Shown here piece by piece: positions 32,788 to 41,222 of a stretch of 64,000 bases of DNA. The notes beneath the pieces were generated by a model that saw nothing but the letters and a program-made list of their open reading frames with translations, had not been told where the DNA came from and did not search any database. The first letter of the stretch is position 1; each line of letters starts with the position of its first letter. The stretch covers positions 1-64,000 of the forward strand of contig PAPH01000022.1 of assembly GCA_002709005.1 (NCBI GenBank), in the 5' to 3' direction. The stretch comes from Hyphomicrobiales bacterium. Its GTDB lineage: Bacteria; Pseudomonadota; Alphaproteobacteria; Rhizobiales; Rhizobiaceae. Position numbers and translations under genes: made by a program.

Positions 32788-33987
32788 TCAGGCCGTCCCG
32801 TCCGGAACGATGCGGTCACGCGCGAGCCGCACCCAGTCGAGCCGCTTCTCGGGAACGAGGCCGTAATTGTAGAAGTTCACGCCCGTCGCTCCGGCACCGA
32901 TCGCGGCTTCCGCGCGGGCGGCGAGTGCTTCGGCGTTCTCCATCTCCGGATAGAAGACACGCAGGCCGACGCCGAGATATTTGTCGTTTCCGACGATTGT
33001 TCGCGCGTTCTCGAACTGCGACCGGACGGCGGCGGGCTCCATATTATAGCAGCACAGGATCAGTCCGTCGCAGGCATCGGCCGCGGCCTTCAGATCGACG
33101 CCGCCGAGCCAGGCATTTGCGAGATCGATCAGCACGACTTTCGTGTCGGGATGGGCGGCAGCACGGATCTCGGCGATGAGCGAGGTCACGGGCTCGGTCC
33201 GCCAGGACAGATAGGCATGCAGATCGGAATGGCCGGCAAACGCGTCGATTCCGGCGGTCGGGAAATCGGGAAACTGTGCCTCCGGTATTTCCCTTTCGCA
33301 CAGTTCGGCGATGAACCGTCCCACAATCTCCTTTGCGCCGGCCGCGTTTACCCCGGCGGCCTGCGACCGCGCCATGCAATGGTCGCAGAAACACAGCGAC
33401 AACAGGAAATCGTCTTCCGCGTTGAGCCCCACGCCGTCCTTTTCGTGGTGATATTCATGAGCGAAGCCCATGAAGTTGGGGCTCTCGAGCTCGATCCTGT
33501 CGGGCCGGTAGCGGGTGCTGAAATCGCGCACCATCGTCGTCACATAATCGCGCGCGGCCGGGCTCGAAGGGCAGAGATTGTAGTAGTTCGGATTGCCGAA
33601 GGCGTTGCGGGTGACGTGTTCCGGATGCAGCATGCCGAGCCGCGTGTTGTGGAGGCAGACGGTCCAGCACGAGACCTTCATGCCGGTCGTCCCGCGCGCC
33701 TCGACGAGGGCGGCCAGCATGTCGCCGCGTTCGGCCACGTTGTGCGCCATAAGTGGGCGGATTTCCTTGTCGGCCCAGAGCGTCTCGTCCGGCGTGTAGT
33801 AGACGGTGCCGTCCTCCGGGAAATAGGCCTTCCGATGCGGGCTGCGCGGCTGCAGGAACCGGCCCGCATGATAGGAGGTGGCAAGGCTCACCATGTTCAG
33901 TCCCGCGCGATCCTGCAGGTCGGCGGCGAGACGGTCGAGCCCCTGATCCTGAACATCCCAGGGATAGGTCCACATCGACAGATGCAT
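32788..33987 (-). CDS. Unknown protein, probably a TIM-barrel hydrolase-like enzyme
   Basis: I do not recognise this 399-residue protein with certainty. It has no signal peptide. The sequence alternates helices with short strands ending in acidic residues, as in a glycoside-hydrolase-like barrel: MHLSMWTYPWDVQDQG at the start, DRIELESPNFMGFAHEYHHE in the middle, VVLIDLANAWLGG, and GATGVNFYNYGLVPEKRLDW at the end. A cysteine motif, LCFCDHCMARSQAAG near residue 190, could bind a metal. The gene is well formed, with AAGGAG before ATG 33987, and is the last of the ten-gene operon with the D-amino-acid enzymes, 29 bases after the deacylase. Its place suggests action on the same imported compound. 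Confidence 0.7.
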   Translation of the reverse strand: MHLSMWTYPWDVQDQGLDRLAADLQDRAGLNMVSLATSYHAGRFLQPRSPHRKAYFPEDGTVYYTPDETLWADKEIRPLMAHNVAERGDMLAALVEARGTTGMKVSCWTVCLHNTRLGMLHPEHVTRNAFGNPNYYNLCPSSPAARDYVTTMVRDFSTRYRPDRIELESPNFMGFAHEYHHEKDGVGLNAEDDFLLSLCFCDHCMARSQAAGVNAAGAKEIVGRFIAELCEREIPEAQFPDFPTAGIDAFAGHSDLHAYLSWRTEPVTSLIAEIRAAAHPDTKVVLIDLANAWLGGVDLKAAADACDGLILCCYNMEPAAVRSQFENARTIVGNDKYLGVGLRVFYPEMENAEALAARAEAAIGAGATGVNFYNYGLVPEKRLDWVRLARDRIVPDGTA

Positions 33988-34016
33988 TGGGAAAACTCCT
34001 TGAAGAACGGTTGGGA

Positions 34017-35612
34017 TCAGAGCACGCGACCCGGGCGTTGACCCGTTTCCCGGCCCTTGTCGATGACTATGCCGCCATTGACGAAAAGATGGCTGACGCC
34101 GGAGGGCAGTTGCGCCGGGTCGTCGAAAGTGGCGGTATCGGCGATCGTCTCCTCGAAGAGCACGATGTCGGCGGCCAGGCCGGGACGCAGGAGCCCGCGG
34201 TCATTGAGCGAGAAGCGTTGCGCCGCCATCGATGTCATGCGGCGGACCGCGTCCTCGAGCGAGAACCATTCCTTCTCGCGCACCAGTGGACCGGCCATGC
34301 GCGGGAAGGTCCCGAAGGCGCGCGGATGCGGCCGCGAACCGGGCCGCGGCAGACCGTCGGAGCCGGTCATGTAGAGCCGGTTGCAGCAGGCGGCGTGCAG
34401 ATCCTCTTCGGCAAGCTGGAACAGGATGATGCCGGTCTGGCCGGCGTCCTCCTCGATGAAGCGTTGCATCAGGTCAAAAGGTTCGATGCCGAGCCTTGCC
34501 GCAGCCGCCCGCATGTCGAGGCCTTCGAGTTCCTTCAGCTCCGTGGCCCCGACAGCAGACAGTCGGACGTTCTCCCAGCCGATCAGCGAAACCTTGCTCT
34601 GTCCGGGGAATTCGGGTCCGCCCTCGTTGACCCAGCGGCGCAGGATCTCGCGCTGGGCGGGATCGGCCAGCCGCGCACGCAGGCCATCAAGCCCGCCATC
34701 CATGGCGGCTGGCGGCAGAAGCTGGAGGATCCAGGTGCTTCCGGCCGGGTAAGGATACATGTCGAAACTGACGTCGATCCCCTCGCGGCGCATCGATTCC
34801 AGGAGAGATATGGCGTCCGGAACCCGGCCCCAGTTGGGACGGCCCGCCGATTGCAGATGCGAGAGCAGCCCCGCCGCACCAGAGGCGCGAAGAACCGCGC
34901 CGAATTCCTCGGTGGCGTCGAGTAGTCCGGCCTCGTAGGAGCGGATATGGGCGGCCAGAACCTTGCCCGTGCGTCGGACGACGCTTCCGAGATCGATGAG
35001 TTCCGCCTCGTCTGCAAAGGCGCTGGGCGGATAGACGAGCCCCAGCGACAGCCCCGCCGCGCCCTGCCGGAGCTGGATTTCGAGAAGATCGCACATGGCC
35101 TCTCGCTCCTCGGCGGTCGCCGGCCTGTCTTCGTAGCCCATGACGGCGAAACGGAGTGCCGCGTGCCCGACCAGGGAGACGAGATTGAGGGCAATGCCAT
35201 CGCTGTCCGTTCCGCACAGGGCCTGCCTGTAGCCGTCTAGATCCGCGAAGATCTCGGTGTCGCGGGTTTCGCCGAGCAGGCCGGAGAAATGGCCGCGCAG
35301 ATGCTCACGCGACTGCGGCACGGTGGGATAAAGCGAGAAGGAGCAGTTGCCGACGACGATGCTGGTCACGCCCTGGAAGGCCTTTTCCGGTCGCCCGCGC
35401 TCGCGCAGGAAGATCAGGTCGTCATGGCAATGCGCATCGATGAAACCGGGCGCCGCGTACCGTTCCCCGGCATCGACCACGGCGGCGTCGCCGACAGCGA
35501 GATCGCGTCCGATCCGGGCGATACGGCCGTCGGAGACGAGAATGTCGCCGCGATACCAGGGCGCGCCGGTTCCGTCGATGATGCGTGCGCCGCGAATGAC
35601 GGTGTCGGTCAT
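34017..35612 (-). CDS. N-acyl-D-amino-acid deacylase (D-aminoacylase family)
   Basis: The 531-residue amidohydrolase matches D-aminoacylases, which remove the acyl group from N-acyl-D-amino acids. Motifs are VIRGARIIDGTGAPWYRGDI, the metal site GFIDAHCHDD (about residues 57-66), and IVVGNCSFSL holding the cysteine metal ligand. Later come SHLQSAGRPNWGRV and PGSRPHPRAFGTFPRM, typical of the family's C-terminal half. It lies 10 bases after the aspartoacylase-like gene. With the D-amino-acid deaminase and RidA in the same operon it makes a coherent path from acylated D-amino acid to keto acid. Some relatives act on dihydropyrimidine-like or hydantoin-like compounds, which cannot be excluded. Confidence 0.88.
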   Translation of the reverse strand: MTDTVIRGARIIDGTGAPWYRGDILVSDGRIARIGRDLAVGDAAVVDAGERYAAPGFIDAHCHDDLIFLRERGRPEKAFQGVTSIVVGNCSFSLYPTVPQSREHLRGHFSGLLGETRDTEIFADLDGYRQALCGTDSDGIALNLVSLVGHAALRFAVMGYEDRPATAEEREAMCDLLEIQLRQGAAGLSLGLVYPPSAFADEAELIDLGSVVRRTGKVLAAHIRSYEAGLLDATEEFGAVLRASGAAGLLSHLQSAGRPNWGRVPDAISLLESMRREGIDVSFDMYPYPAGSTWILQLLPPAAMDGGLDGLRARLADPAQREILRRWVNEGGPEFPGQSKVSLIGWENVRLSAVGATELKELEGLDMRAAAARLGIEPFDLMQRFIEEDAGQTGIILFQLAEEDLHAACCNRLYMTGSDGLPRPGSRPHPRAFGTFPRMAGPLVREKEWFSLEDAVRRMTSMAAQRFSLNDRGLLRPGLAADIVLFEETIADTATFDDPAQLPSGVSHLFVNGGIVIDKGRETGQRPGRVL

Positions 35613-35622
35613 GGCTTACCCT

Positions 35623-36636
35623 TTATCCTTCAATCGGCTCCGCCACCTGGATCAGGCAGTCGCCGGCCTGGCTGTCACAGTGAAGGCGGTGGGAGATGAC
35701 GATGCCGCCCTCGGCGAAACGCAGTTCCTCCTCCGGCGCGTCGATCCGCTCCAGATCGTGATACCAGCCGGCGATCTGGCCCGCCTCCACCTTATCGCCG
35801 AGCTTGGCCGCCGGTTCGAACCAGCCGCGCCGCGTGGCGTATATGCCCTGGCTGTGGCGTGAGAGTGAGAGAAGCTGAAGCTCTCCATCCCGCGTCAGCG
35901 GACGATCCGACAACACCGGCGCCTCGACGATGCCGAGCGCCACCAGCAATCCGTCGATCGCGCGCGCGGTGAACGCCATGCTGTCCGGCGAGACCGTGCC
36001 GCCGCCGCCGAATTCACCGGAGAGGCCGAGAGTGCCGGCGCGCTGGGCCGCGCCCATCGAGGTCGGCGCCGCCGCGCCGTTATCCGCGACGAAGGCATGG
36101 GACGCGCCCATCTTCTTCATCAGTTCCAGCGCACGGTCGAAGCGCGAAGTGTCGGCCTGCCGCTCGATCAGCGTGCAGGGAAGATGCGCCATCGAGGTGC
36201 CGCCCGAATGCAGGTCGAACACCACGTCGTGACGCGGAAAAAGCTCGTGTTCGAGAAAATGGGCTATCCGCCGCGTGGGCGTTCCGCCGGGGTCGCCCGG
36301 AAAGGCGCGGTTGAGGTTGCCGCCGTCGAGCGGCGAGCAGCGCCGGGCCGCCATCACCGCCGCCTGGTTGACCGTCGGCAGGATGGTCACCGTACCGCGA
36401 ATATCCGTTGTCCGCAGTCGCCGGATGAGGCGGGCAAGCTGGAGCTCGCCCTCATATTCGTCGCCGTGGTTGCCGGCCATCATGACGATCGAGGCGCCGT
36501 CCCCGCCTGTTTTGCGGAAATACGGCGTCCTGATCTGGTAATAGGGCGACCGGTCCACCGAATGCGGAATACTGATGAAGCCGGACTGGACGCCCTGCGC
36601 TTCGAAGTCGATGGAATGAACAATTCCGGTATGCAT
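35623..36636 (-). CDS. Succinylglutamate desuccinylase/aspartoacylase family protein
   Basis: The 337-residue zinc peptidase-like enzyme has the metal motif MMAGNHGDEYEGELQLARLI (His and Glu, about residues 54-61), NLNRAFPGDPGG with the substrate-binding arginine, and VFDLHSGGTSMAHLP with the second zinc histidine. The family cleaves N-acyl amino acids or related amides; ectoine-pathway DoeB and aspartoacylase are members. The C-terminal beta domain ends near SHRLHCDSQAGDCLIQVAEP. It lies 52 bases after RidA and 10 bases before the D-aminoacylase gene. Two deacylase-type enzymes in one operon suggest either two acylated substrates or two bonds in one. Confidence 0.88.
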   Translation of the reverse strand: MHTGIVHSIDFEAQGVQSGFISIPHSVDRSPYYQIRTPYFRKTGGDGASIVMMAGNHGDEYEGELQLARLIRRLRTTDIRGTVTILPTVNQAAVMAARRCSPLDGGNLNRAFPGDPGGTPTRRIAHFLEHELFPRHDVVFDLHSGGTSMAHLPCTLIERQADTSRFDRALELMKKMGASHAFVADNGAAAPTSMGAAQRAGTLGLSGEFGGGGTVSPDSMAFTARAIDGLLVALGIVEAPVLSDRPLTRDGELQLLSLSRHSQGIYATRRGWFEPAAKLGDKVEAGQIAGWYHDLERIDAPEEELRFAEGGIVISHRLHCDSQAGDCLIQVAEPIEG

Positions 36637-36688
36637 CCTGTCCTCCGGTCGCCCTTCAATAGTCCGACCGCAAGGGCCGGGATAGTCC

Positions 36689-37033
36689 TTAGATCGCGGC
36701 CACCGCGGTCATTTCCACGCGCAGGTCCGGATCGGCCAGGCGGGCCTCCACACAGGCGCGCGCCGGCGGATTTTCCGGATCGATCCACTTGTCGTAGACG
36801 CCGTTCATGGCATCGAAATCCATGATCGAAGGCAGGAAGATGTTGACCGACAGCAGCTTCGAGCGGTCGGTGCCGGCTTCTGCGAGGAGGGCGTCGATCT
36901 TCGCCAGAACGTCCGCCGTCTGACCCTCGATGCCCGCCTTGCGGTCGTTCGCGACCTGTCCGGCGATGTAAACGACGCCGGAATGCACGACGGCCTGGCT
37001 CATCCGGGAGCCCTTCTGATAGCGGGAAATCAT
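36689..37033 (-). CDS. RidA family enamine/imine deaminase
   Basis: The 114-residue protein is a full-length RidA/YjgF member. It has HSGVVYIAGQVANDRKAGIE, the trimer-interface part LLSVNIFLPSIMDFDAMNGVYD, and NPPARACVEARLADPDLRVE with the arginine and glutamate that bind and activate the imine. RidA proteins hydrolyse reactive 2-aminoacrylate and other imines released by PLP dehydratases and amino acid oxidases. It directly follows the D-amino-acid deaminase in the operon (36-base gap), which explains why it is here. AAGGAA precedes ATG 37033. Confidence 0.93.
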   Translation of the reverse strand: MISRYQKGSRMSQAVVHSGVVYIAGQVANDRKAGIEGQTADVLAKIDALLAEAGTDRSKLLSVNIFLPSIMDFDAMNGVYDKWIDPENPPARACVEARLADPDLRVEMTAVAAI

Positions 37034-37069
37034 TTTCGACAGTTCCTTTCTTTTTCTGGTCGATTTGTG

Positions 37070-38383
37070 TCAGCCGAAGCTGGTGAGATAGGCGCCCACT
37101 ACCGCGTTGCGGTCGTTGAGCCCATAAAGGATGGCGTGCCGGTCGAGGCATGTGCAGGGATGCGAGATGCCGAATTCGATGACATCGCCGACCCGGATGT
37201 CATCCTCCGCCCCGACCGAGACGAAGGCGTGCTGGTCGTTGAGTGCGGTCACTTTCGCGGTGCCGCTGAAAGGTGTGCCAACGCCATCGCGGTAGCGCGC
37301 GAGCGGGATGGGCAAGCCCTGGTCGGAAGCCACATCGCGCATACCCATGCCGCAGACGGCGAGACCGGGTTCGGGTCGGGTGAGAACCTCCGCCCAGAGC
37401 CGCAGGGCGGGCTTGAAACCTTCGGAGGCCGAGACCGTCTTTCCGCCGATCTCGAAGCCCGCGCGCCTGTCGAGCGCCGAAAGGCCGCGTTCATAGATGC
37501 CGTGATCGTGAAAGAAGATCGCGCCGCTTCGCAATACGAGAACCGCATGGGGATCCGCATCGACCACCGGCTTCAGCGTCCGGACCACCATGTCGAAATA
37601 GATCGAGCCGCCGACGGTTGCGATCAACGGCCGGTCCGGACCGACCCGCTTCCGGACCTCCTCCAGCAGCCGTGCCGTGCGCTCCGTGAGGCCCGAAATG
37701 CGGCGCGTGGTCTCCTCGGGATCGGGTGTCGCGGCCGCACCCTCATAGGCGGCGACTCCGGCAAGCCGGAAATTCGCTGTCTCGCGGCCGAGGATCGCGT
37801 CGACGAGCGCGAGCGCCTCCTCGTTCGAGCGCAGGCCGCCGCGTGCCGCACCCAGCTCCACCAGGAGGCCGAGCACGGGAAGTCCGGGCGTCGGCGACCA
37901 GGCGTCGCCGAGAGCTTGCACCAGTTCGGGGGAGTCGACGAAGATGTTCAGTTCCGCATCCGGATAGGCTTCTGTCAGCCGCGCCAGACGTCGGGCCGCC
38001 GCCGCTCCGCCGATCTCGTTGGCCAGGATCAGCTTGCGGAACCCGGCCTTCAGCATGACCGAGGCCTGCCGGATATCGGCGACCGTGATGCCCCATGCGC
38101 CGGCTTCGACCAGCCGGCCGGCGAGCGACGGCGACATCGGCGTCTTCGCGTGCGGCGCGATTTCGACGCCATGATCGCGGACGTAGCGCATCATCAGCTC
38201 GATATTTCCGGCGAACGCCGCCTCGTCGAGCGAGATGAGCGGCAGCGACATCGATCCGTCATGGGGCGTCCAGCCTTGAGTTCCGATTTCGCTCAATGGC
38301 AGCGGCGCGTGGCCGGCGGGAAAACCGCGAATGCGGTCGTCGATAAGCGGATTGCTGGTGACAATGGATGCGGCGTCAGACAA
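37070..38383 (-). CDS. D-amino-acid deaminase / D-threonine aldolase-like PLP enzyme
   Basis: The 437-residue protein has the alanine-racemase-type PLP barrel with the cofactor lysine in IAPHAKTPMSPSLAGRLVEAG (about residue 76), then GAWGITVADIRQASVMLKAG, and the C-terminal DSD1-like domain with VSVGAEDDIRVGDVIEFGI, HPCTCLD including metal-binding His and Cys. Members deaminate D-serine or D-threonine, or cleave 3-hydroxy-D-amino acids. The start is taken as TTG 38383, with GGGGAG before it and eight bases of overlap with the preceding gene; no ATG keeps the family N terminus. RidA follows immediately, consistent with an imine-releasing dehydratase. Confidence 0.85.
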   Translation of the reverse strand: MSDAASIVTSNPLIDDRIRGFPAGHAPLPLSEIGTQGWTPHDGSMSLPLISLDEAAFAGNIELMMRYVRDHGVEIAPHAKTPMSPSLAGRLVEAGAWGITVADIRQASVMLKAGFRKLILANEIGGAAAARRLARLTEAYPDAELNIFVDSPELVQALGDAWSPTPGLPVLGLLVELGAARGGLRSNEEALALVDAILGRETANFRLAGVAAYEGAAATPDPEETTRRISGLTERTARLLEEVRKRVGPDRPLIATVGGSIYFDMVVRTLKPVVDADPHAVLVLRSGAIFFHDHGIYERGLSALDRRAGFEIGGKTVSASEGFKPALRLWAEVLTRPEPGLAVCGMGMRDVASDQGLPIPLARYRDGVGTPFSGTAKVTALNDQHAFVSVGAEDDIRVGDVIEFGISHPCTCLDRHAILYGLNDRNAVVGAYLTSFG

Positions 38384-39326
38384 GTGCTCTCTCCCCTGAA
38401 GTGTCGGTGGCTGAAAGGCCCAGGCGGTAAATCCGGTTGGCGGTCGAGAAGAACAGTGCTTCCTGCTCGTCCATCGAAAAAGCCGATGCGATCTGCCTGA
38501 AGGCGCCGTAGAGCGCGGCGAAGTCGGCGTGCAGGCCAGACACCGGAAAATCGCTGGCAAACATCGCGCGCGACGGCCCGAAACAGGCGATGCAATGGAG
38601 GATCACCTCCGCGAGGCTGTCGGGCGTCCAGTCGTGGTCGTAGGCGACGGGATCGGAAATCTTGATCGCCACGTTGGGCGCGTCGGCGAGCCGCTTCAGC
38701 CCCTCACGCCATTGCGCCACGCCGTCCGGGCTGCGCTCGACCGGACTGCCGCAGTGATTGAGCACGAATTGGGTGTCGGCAAAGTCGGAGACCAGAAGGC
38801 AGGCCTGGTCCATCTGCCAGGGAAACAGCATCAGGTCGAACACCAGCCCGAGATCACTTGCCGTCTTCAGCCCCGCGCGCCAGTCGCTGTCGCTCATCAT
38901 GCCGTCGGACCGCACGAAACTCTGGGCGGGGTCGGGGTGCCAGCTGACGATGTCGCGGATCCCCGCAACTGCCGGATTGGCGGCTTCCGCCTCGAGCAGG
39001 CGCGGCGCGTCGGGCGAGGCGAGGGGAACGCGCGCCACGTAGCGCGCGGCAACCCCCGAGCTTCGGTCGAGACTGTCGAGCCACCCGCTTTCTCCCAGCG
39101 GATCGGCGTCGCTCCAGCCCGCTTCGACATGAACCGTGGCGACGATATTCTGGCCTTTAGCGTCCCGCAGATACTCGGCGATACCGTAATCCGTCCGGAT
39201 CGCATCGATGCTTCCGAACGCCTTCTCGCCATCGTTACGTGGCGCGAGCCACGGATGTTTGCCGAGGGAGAGATCCCAGAGATGGTGGTGCGGATCGATG
39301 ACCGGACCCGCATAGGCCATGCTCAT
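38376..39326 (-). CDS. Amidohydrolase-2 family lactonase-like protein (COG3618 type)
   Basis: The 316-residue TIM-barrel hydrolase starts with VIDPHHHLWDLSLGKHPWL, the signature of the L-fuconolactonase-like group of metal-dependent hydrolases. Later motifs are VHVEAGWSDAD, QFVLNHCGSPVERSP, KISDPVAYDHDWTP and MFASDFPVSG with a metal aspartate. ATG 39326 overlaps the stop of the upstream permease gene by four bases, so translation is coupled to the importer. Family members open sugar lactones; in this operon it may open a lactone or cyclic amide of the imported compound. Confidence 0.87.
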   Translation of the reverse strand: MSMAYAGPVIDPHHHLWDLSLGKHPWLAPRNDGEKAFGSIDAIRTDYGIAEYLRDAKGQNIVATVHVEAGWSDADPLGESGWLDSLDRSSGVAARYVARVPLASPDAPRLLEAEAANPAVAGIRDIVSWHPDPAQSFVRSDGMMSDSDWRAGLKTASDLGLVFDLMLFPWQMDQACLLVSDFADTQFVLNHCGSPVERSPDGVAQWREGLKRLADAPNVAIKISDPVAYDHDWTPDSLAEVILHCIACFGPSRAMFASDFPVSGLHADFAALYGAFRQIASAFSMDEQEALFFSTANRIYRLGLSATDTSGERALV

Positions 39327-40264
39327 CTTCGCGCCTCGCGGCCCGAGATCAGGAGAAGCCCGAGGATCAGCGCGCCGAACATGATCGACCGCCAGCCGGG
39401 CGATGCGTTGACCACGGTGATCAGCGCGGTGGTGGTGACCAGAAGGATGGCTCCGGGGATCGTGCCGGCATAGGTGCCGCGTCCGCCGAGAATGGAGGTC
39501 CCGCCGAGGACGACGGCGGCGATCGACGTCAGGAGATAGGGATCGCCGATGCCGACATAGCCCTGCCGGTTCATGCCGAGGATCAGGATGCCGGCGAGAC
39601 CGGCGAAGAAGCCGGACAGCGTGAACAGAAGCAGCGTGTTCCGGGTGACGCTGACGCCGGACAGCCGGGCGGCGAGCGGATTCGCGCCGAGGGCCAGGAA
39701 ACGCGCCCCTGCCGGCATGCGGTGAATGATGAGGAGCATGACGATCGATACGGCGATCCACAACAGCACGCCGGCCGGAATGCCGAAAGGCCGGGCTTGG
39801 CCGAGCCAGATCACCGTCGCATTGGTGACCGAGACCGCGCTGCCGCCTGCTACGATGACCAGCATGCCTTGGAGGAAGGTCGCCATGGCGAGCGTCATGA
39901 TGATCGGCGGCACCTTGAGATAGGCCGCACCCGCGCCGTTGATGAAACCGATCCCCGAGGCGATGGCGAGCGTCAGCACGATGCCGATGCCGCCCGTCGG
40001 GTCGAAATCGGGCGAGATCAGCGGCAGAAGGATGGCGGTAACGGTGATAACCGCGCCGACCGAAAGGTCGATGCCGCCCATCAGGATCACCAGCGTCTGG
40101 CCGGCCGCGACGATGCCGATCACCGCCGAGAGTTCCAGCAGATAGCGCAGGTGGCCATAGGCGCCGAAGCCGCGCAGCGTCAGGCCGGCGACGAGCCAGA
40201 CCAGGGCCACCAGGACGAAGGTCAGGAGGGGAGGATTGCGCAGGGCGGCTTTGACGGCGTTCAT
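39323..40264 (-). CDS. Ribose-type ABC transporter permease (RbsC family), second subunit
   Basis: The 313-residue membrane protein has the branched-chain/ribose permease fold, with about ten membrane segments and the motifs LSAVIGIVAAGQTLVILMGG, IDLSVGAVITVTA, and VLGGTSILGGRGTYAGTIPG near the C terminus. ATG 40264 overlaps the stop of the first permease gene (ATGA) and has GGAGG upstream; a GTG 15 bases earlier is less likely. Two different permeases in one carbohydrate-uptake operon probably form a heterodimer. Confidence 0.92.
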   Translation of the reverse strand: MNAVKAALRNPPLLTFVLVALVWLVAGLTLRGFGAYGHLRYLLELSAVIGIVAAGQTLVILMGGIDLSVGAVITVTAILLPLISPDFDPTGGIGIVLTLAIASGIGFINGAGAAYLKVPPIIMTLAMATFLQGMLVIVAGGSAVSVTNATVIWLGQARPFGIPAGVLLWIAVSIVMLLIIHRMPAGARFLALGANPLAARLSGVSVTRNTLLLFTLSGFFAGLAGILILGMNRQGYVGIGDPYLLTSIAAVVLGGTSILGGRGTYAGTIPGAILLVTTTALITVVNASPGWRSIMFGALILGLLLISGREARR

Positions 40265-41217
40265 GGCTTCGCCCTCCACTGGCTGGTCAGTTGTGGAATG
40301 GCGACCGCGCCGACGATGATCAGGCCTTGGGCGACATATTGCGCGACCGGCGGAAATCCGAGGAAGAACATGACGTTGATCATCACCGACAGAAGCAGGC
40401 TGCCGCAGATGGCGCCGCGCATCGTGCCCTTGCCGCCGAGGAACGCGACGCCGCCAAGCACGGTGCCGGCGATCGAGTTGAGCGTGAACGGCGTGCCGAT
40501 GACCGGGTCGCCCGATCCGGTCTGCGCGGCCACGAACAGTCCGGCAAGAGCCGCCAGAAGACCCGATATCGCGAAGGCCACGACCTTGACGCGCTCGACC
40601 GGAATACCGGAGCGGAAGGCCCCGACCGGATTGTCGCCCGCGGCGTAGATGCCGAGTCCCAGTGGCGTGGCGATATAGAGTTTCCAGCCGATCAGCAGCA
40701 GCACCAGAAGCCCGAAGGCGACCGGGGTGTGCCCGGCGAGCAGGTCGGAGAACCAGTCGGGGATGAAGCCGCCCGGCCGCGGCAGAAGGATCAGCGCAAC
40801 CCCGGTTATGATGAAGGAACCGGCAAGCGTGACGATGATCGCCGGCAGGCGCAGATAGGCGACGATGCCGCCGGTGAGGGCGCCGATGAAGAGCCCGACA
40901 GCGGCAACGGCAAGCAATCCGCCCACAACGCCAAACGGTCCGCCCATGGTCACGGCGGCGATGACCGCGCCGAGGCTGACCATCGGCCCGATGGCGAGCG
41001 AGATGCCGCCATTGAGCAGCATCAGCGCCTGCGCCATGGTCACCAGCGCCAGCGGAAACCAGTTCTGCGTGAATTTCGAGAACCCGTTGACGCTCAGAAG
41101 GCCCGGGAACAGGAACGCGTAGACGATGAGAAAGGCAGCCACCACCAGATAGAGGCCCGTGAGCCCGCGATTGCGCCGCCGCTGGACGGCGAGATAGAGA
41201 TTTGCCGGAACTGACAT
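40261..41217 (-). CDS. Ribose-type ABC transporter permease (RbsC family), first subunit
   Basis: The 318-residue permease resembles its neighbour, with WFPLALVTMAQALMLLNGGI, SLAIGPMVSLGAVIAAV and AGTVLGGVAFLGGKGTMRGA. ATG 41217 lies five bases after the ATPase stop; the upstream open frame is inside the ATPase gene. It is the partner of the permease at 39323, with which it overlaps. The aspartate in the usual GGIDLSVG motif is replaced (GGISLAIG). Confidence 0.92.
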   Translation of the reverse strand: MSVPANLYLAVQRRRNRGLTGLYLVVAAFLIVYAFLFPGLLSVNGFSKFTQNWFPLALVTMAQALMLLNGGISLAIGPMVSLGAVIAAVTMGGPFGVVGGLLAVAAVGLFIGALTGGIVAYLRLPAIIVTLAGSFIITGVALILLPRPGGFIPDWFSDLLAGHTPVAFGLLVLLLIGWKLYIATPLGLGIYAAGDNPVGAFRSGIPVERVKVVAFAISGLLAALAGLFVAAQTGSGDPVIGTPFTLNSIAGTVLGGVAFLGGKGTMRGAICGSLLLSVMINVMFFLGFPPVAQYVAQGLIIVGAVAIPQLTSQWRAKP

Positions 41218-41222
41218 GACGG

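Noticed and set aside
32707-34041. A 444-codon frame opposite the unknown protein at 32788-33987
   Set aside because: The minus-strand gene has a good ribosome site, operon spacing and protein-like composition; the plus-strand frame begins inside the PotC-like gene.
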